A DNA stretch of 45,273 bases from Candidatus Kuenenia stuttgartensis (lineage in GTDB: Bacteria; Gemmatimonadota; Gemmatimonadetes; Gemmatimonadales; Gemmatimonadaceae): NCBI GenBank assembly GCA_943330235.2, contig CALQGY020000016.1:1-45273 (forward strand), written 5' to 3'. The notes under the pieces were generated by a model. It ran no database searches. It saw nothing but the letters and a program-made list of their open reading frames with translations, and was not told where the DNA came from. Made by a program: the position numbers and the translations under genes. Of this stretch, positions 42,305-45,273 are shown piece after piece; position 1 is the first letter of the stretch, and each line of letters opens with the position of its first letter.

Positions 42305-43897
42305 CTAGGCGCGCGGGCTGAGTCCATCCACCAGCGACGTGCGGTACGCCTTCACGGCCGGCACGAACCCGATGATGACACCAGCCACGAGCACGACGGC
42401 CAGATACGTCCATTCGGTGGCGCCAAGCGGTGTGATGGCGAGATGCAGTCCGAAACGTTGTTCGATGGGCTGTTGGCCCAACACGAGACCGGCATACACG
42501 AACGCCACGCCGATGACGCACCCCAACAGCGACAGCAGCGTGGACTCCAGCACCAGGAGCGCCACGATGGTGCCGGGCCCGGCGCCGATGGCGCGGAAGA
42601 TGGCCATCTCCCGACGACGTGCTTCCAGCGAGGAATAGAGCGCGACTAGCATGCCGGTCAATCCGATAGCGACCGCGAAGATGGCGACCACCTGCAGCCC
42701 CACCTCGGCGCTGCCGATGTTCTTCCACAACTCGCCCAGCGCCACGCCGGGGATGACCGCGGTAATCGGCTCGGCGAGGTCGGTGTTCATCTCACGCTGC
42801 AGCATCAGCGCTTCGAACCGGTTCTTGGTGCCAACGAAGAATGACGTGAGCTGGAAGTCGCGTTCGAGTCTGGGATGATCACTGACGAACGACGGCGTCA
42901 CGGCGGCCGCGGGCTTCGGCAACGGGCGCGCGATGCGTGCGGCCGCTGGCGGCGGCTCGGCACCGGGCATCACCATGGGCGTGCCCTTAGGCGGTTCCGC
43001 ACCCGGCATCACCATGGGTGTGCCCTTGGGCGGTTCCGCACCGGGCATCACCATCGGTGTGCCCTTGGGCGGTTCCGCACCGGGCATCACCATGGGCGTG
43101 CCCTTGGGCGGTTCCGCACCGGGCATCACCATCGGTGTGCCTTTCGGTGGTCCGGAGAATTTTGGCGTCGCCTTGGATGGCGCGTTGCGCGTCGCGTTCG
43201 GCGCGGGCGCGCTAGGGCCCTGGGCGAGTGGTGTTGCGGCCGCGCCGCGCTCGGCGCCGCCCTCATCGTGCATCGCTTCGATGCCTTCCAACGTCACGTA
43301 CACCGATCGATCAATGGGCGTGAAGGTCCGGCCCAGAATCCCCACCACGTGGAACGGATGCGCCTCGTGGCTGCTGGTGCCGATATCCACCAACCCGTGC
43401 ACGACAACCACAGGCGTCCCGATGGAGTACTGCAGGCGCTCGGCCACTTCACTGCCGATCACGACCTCCGTATCAGACGTGGCCGCACGCCCCTGCGCAA
43501 AGACAATGTGTCCGTCACTCCGAAAGCGGTACCGCTGAAAGAACTCGGGCGTCGTGCCGACCACACGGAAGCCGCGATGACTGTCGCCGAGTGCGTACGG
43601 CACGGCCCACTTCACCGCGGGATGATGCTGCCAGCGTTCAAAGGTCTCGAGCTTGACCGAACCCGACGGGCTCCCAATGCCGAAGACGCTGCTGAGCAGC
43701 ACCTGCAGCGAGCCACCGCGCGCACCGACAATCAGATCGACACCGCGAATGGTGCCGGCAAAGCTCTCGCGCACGCCGGCCCGCACGTGTTCGATTCCGA
43801 CCAGCAACGTCACACTGAGCGCGATGGACGCGACGGTCAGCGATGTGGTCAGGACGCGACTGCGCAGTGAGCGCAGCGCGAGGCGTGGAATCAGCAT
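42305..43897 (-). CDS. FtsX/MacB-type ABC permease with 13-residue repeats
   Basis: 530 residues. N-terminal membrane helix (about 15-36), a large extracytoplasmic domain, then three C-terminal helices (about 395-425, 445-475, 495-520), the FtsX layout. The periplasmic part has FRVVGTTPEFFQRYRF, TEVVIGSEVAERL and VVGILGRTFTPIDRSVYVTLE, as in MacB-like cores. Between about 250 and 315 lie five identical 13-residue repeats (PPKGTPMVMPGAE) inside a Pro-rich linker. The gene follows its ATPase by 18 bases. It probably extracts or carries a lipoprotein or metal-related ligand rather than importing a nutrient. Confidence 0.9.
   Translation of the reverse strand: MLIPRLALRSLRSRVLTTSLTVASIALSVTLLVGIEHVRAGVRESFAGTIRGVDLIVGARGGSLQVLLSSVFGIGSPSGSVKLETFERWQHHPAVKWAVPYALGDSHRGFRVVGTTPEFFQRYRFRSDGHIVFAQGRAATSDTEVVIGSEVAERLQYSIGTPVVVVHGLVDIGTSSHEAHPFHVVGILGRTFTPIDRSVYVTLEGIEAMHDEGGAERGAAATPLAQGPSAPAPNATRNAPSKATPKFSGPPKGTPMVMPGAEPPKGTPMVMPGAEPPKGTPMVMPGAEPPKGTPMVMPGAEPPKGTPMVMPGAEPPPAAARIARPLPKPAAAVTPSFVSDHPRLERDFQLTSFFVGTKNRFEALMLQREMNTDLAEPITAVIPGVALGELWKNIGSAEVGLQVVAIFAVAIGLTGMLVALYSSLEARRREMAIFRAIGAGPGTIVALLVLESTLLSLLGCVIGVAFVYAGLVLGQQPIEQRFGLHLAITPLGATEWTYLAVVLVAGVIIGFVPAVKAYRTSLVDGLSPRA
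42956..43150 (-). repeat. Five tandem 39-base coding repeats
   Basis: Five complete 39-base units in frame in the permease gene. Units differ at several bases (for example ATGGGC, ATGGGT or ATCGGT on the plus strand), but every difference I see is silent, so all five encode the same 13 residues. Confidence 0.92.
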
Positions 43898-43915
43898 GTC
43901 GAGGAGTCCGGGCGA

Positions 43916-44632
43916 TCAGTCACGGGCCGGTCTGGTGGCGGCGCGATTGATCTCGCCGAGTTCGACCGTGCGCGAGAAGAGCGGCATGAGCGTGTGATCG
44001 TGACTCACGAAGATGAGCGTGGCCCCGGCGGTCTTGCAGGAGGCGAAGAGCAGCTGCAAAAACTGCTCGCGGCGATCGGTATCGAGCGCCGACGTGGGTT
44101 CATCGGCGATGATGACTTCCGGCGCGCCTATGAGCGCGCGCGCCGCCGCCACGCGTTGCTGCTGCCCCACCGAGAGCTCGGCAATAGGCGAGTGCAACAG
44201 GTCGGCGATATCAAGCTGACGCGCGATATCCGCCACGGCCTCGTCCAGCGAGCGCGAGCCCAGTCGCGCGCGGCGATGGGCATCGAGCCGGATGGGCAGC
44301 AGGATGTTCTCGCTGACCGACAGATACGGAATCAGGTTGAACATCTGAAACACATATCCCAAATGCCGGGCCCGAAACGCATCGCGCGCACCGCTGGAGA
44401 GCGTGGTGAAATCGGAGCCCAACACTTTCACCTGGCCGCTGGTCGCCTGCAACACACCCGCTAAGACCCCCAGCAGCGTGGTCTTCCCACTGCCACTGGG
44501 GCCATGCAAAAAGACCGTCTCCCCGCGTTCAATGACGAGACGGTCAATCGCGAGCACATCGCGACCGGCGCGATACGCGAAGCGGAGTGCAGACAACTCG
44601 ACGGCCGGCGTAGCGGCCGGCATCGTCGTCAT
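43916..44632 (-). CDS. ABC transporter ATPase (LolD/MacB type)
   Basis: 238 residues: Walker A LHGPSGSGKTTLLG, Q-loop in YVFQMFNLIPYLSV, signature ELSVGQQQRVAAARAL, Walker B EVIIADEPTSALD, and H-loop LIFVSHDHTL. The Q-loop wording is typical of the LolD/MacB/FtsE group that powers FtsX-like permeases, matching the next gene. Start ATG 44632 overlaps the DUF3299 stop (ATGA), so the three genes form one operon. Confidence 0.95.
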   Translation of the reverse strand: MTTMPAATPAVELSALRFAYRAGRDVLAIDRLVIERGETVFLHGPSGSGKTTLLGVLAGVLQATSGQVKVLGSDFTTLSSGARDAFRARHLGYVFQMFNLIPYLSVSENILLPIRLDAHRRARLGSRSLDEAVADIARQLDIADLLHSPIAELSVGQQQRVAAARALIGAPEVIIADEPTSALDTDRREQFLQLLFASCKTAGATLIFVSHDHTLMPLFSRTVELGEINRAATRPARD

Positions 44633-45129
44633 TTCGCGGAGTAGGGCTCGATCTTCATCCCTTCAAGCTGGTAGCCGACGGTGCCATAAGGGCTCTCGAC
44701 CGAAGAAATCTTCAAGCGACCCGATAGCCACACCGCGTCAAACAGCCCGAGTTTCACCGACTTCTTGCCGGTCATACCGACCATCACGATCTGGTTTGGC
44801 GGCGGCGGGGGCGTGTGCACGCACGCGCCGTAGTACGGCACCAGCAGAAACTCCGCGCCCTCTTCCTGGAAGTCGTCCAGCGGGACGACAAAGCCAGGGA
44901 TGCGCACCAACTTGCCCTCGAGCTTCTTGAGCGTGTCGGTGGCGCTCCCACTCACATAGTCCAGCCCAGCCAGCACACGCCAGTCGATGTTGACGGCCTC
45001 TTCAACCGTGGCGACGGCGGGTGGCTTCACGGGCACGATCTTGCGCGGCGCCGGCGTCGCGGCGGTGGTGACTCCAACCAGCGCGAGGATTCCCGCGACG
45101 GTGGCAACGGACAGCAGACGACGAGACAT
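44629..45129 (-). CDS. Exported DUF3299 protein
   Basis: 166 residues with a signal peptide (LLSVATVAGILALVGVTTA) and the DUF3299 core: INIDW-like VNIDWRVLAGLDY, KKLEGKLVRIPGFVVPLD, and the striking VPYYGACVHTPPPPPNQIV with one conserved Cys and His that could bind metal. Its genes often lie beside FtsX-type ABC transporters, and from memory related operons in Vibrio are zinc-regulated. First gene of this three-gene operon. CGTATCTT on the minus strand at 45172-45179 is a possible -10. Confidence 0.88.
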   Translation of the reverse strand: MSRRLLSVATVAGILALVGVTTAATPAPRKIVPVKPPAVATVEEAVNIDWRVLAGLDYVSGSATDTLKKLEGKLVRIPGFVVPLDDFQEEGAEFLLVPYYGACVHTPPPPPNQIVMVGMTGKKSVKLGLFDAVWLSGRLKISSVESPYGTVGYQLEGMKIEPYSAK

Positions 45130-45273
45130 GGGCAGGCTCGGAAGACGAAGCGGACGGGACCATCCAACGGAAAGATACGCAAATTTCGGCGAAACGCTGA
45201 CCTTTCCGCCTCAACGGCTGTCTTCGGTACCCGTCCCAGCGGTGTCCGTGCCCGATTGTTTCGTATATTGCGG

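Noticed and set aside
42956-43150. Possible CRISPR array
   Set aside because: The 39-base repeats are contiguous without unique spacers and are in frame within a permease gene.

Overview
The window is GC-rich (mostly 60-70 %) and densely coded, with many 1-4 base start/stop overlaps. Its composition, the FCB-type genes (a PorX-like response regulator, lipid-anchored RND adaptor, Omp85-like barrel proteins) and the housekeeping set suggest a Gram-negative bacterium of the FCB group. Gemmatimonadota is my best guess; it is an inference, not proven by any single marker. I see 38 protein genes (one cut by the left edge), one tRNA, four hairpin terminators, several protein-coded tandem repeats, and no insertion sequence, prophage, CRISPR array or rRNA.

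Layout. 1-5382 (minus): an efflux operon with one lipoprotein adaptor and two different RND permeases. 5736-9789 (plus): tRNA-Arg(CCG), rho, yqgF, mltG and an RlmI-like rRNA methyltransferase, mostly overlapping. 9932-13747: a glycosyltransferase, DNA glycosylase Fpg, a methyltransferase-like protein with a broken SAM motif, a 69-residue protein and a histone H1-like protein. 14536-16806: tdh-kbl, the two-step threonine-to-glycine pathway. 16927-20832 (minus): an acyl-AMP ligase followed 3 bases later by a NYN-nuclease/LOTUS protein with a long basic tail.

20909-26684 (plus) is a five-gene unit: membrane histidine kinase, Pro/Ala-rich one-pass membrane protein, NtrC-type sigma-54 activator, an outer-membrane barrel with a beta-helix-like head, and an exported DUF4390 protein. 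It is the best candidate here for a poorly described system. 26664-32376 holds an HNH nuclease, an amidohydrolase, PBP1A and tyrS. 32373-38815 (minus) runs PorX-like regulator, MsbA-like exporter, an orphan OppC-type permease, a class V aminotransferase and a GNAT protein.

38938-42240 (plus) has a small unknown protein, a DnaB-like ATPase whose Walker A lysine is missing, then yebC, ruvC and ruvA. 42305-45129 (minus) is a three-gene ABC system (DUF3299 protein, ATPase, FtsX/MacB-type permease); the permease carries five exact 13-residue repeats.

Envelope functions dominate: efflux, peptidoglycan synthesis and trimming (PBP1A, MltG), lipid export and outer-membrane proteins. DNA repair (fpg, ruvC, ruvA, yqgF) and translation genes (tyrS, tRNA, rRNA methyltransferase) make up most of the rest.
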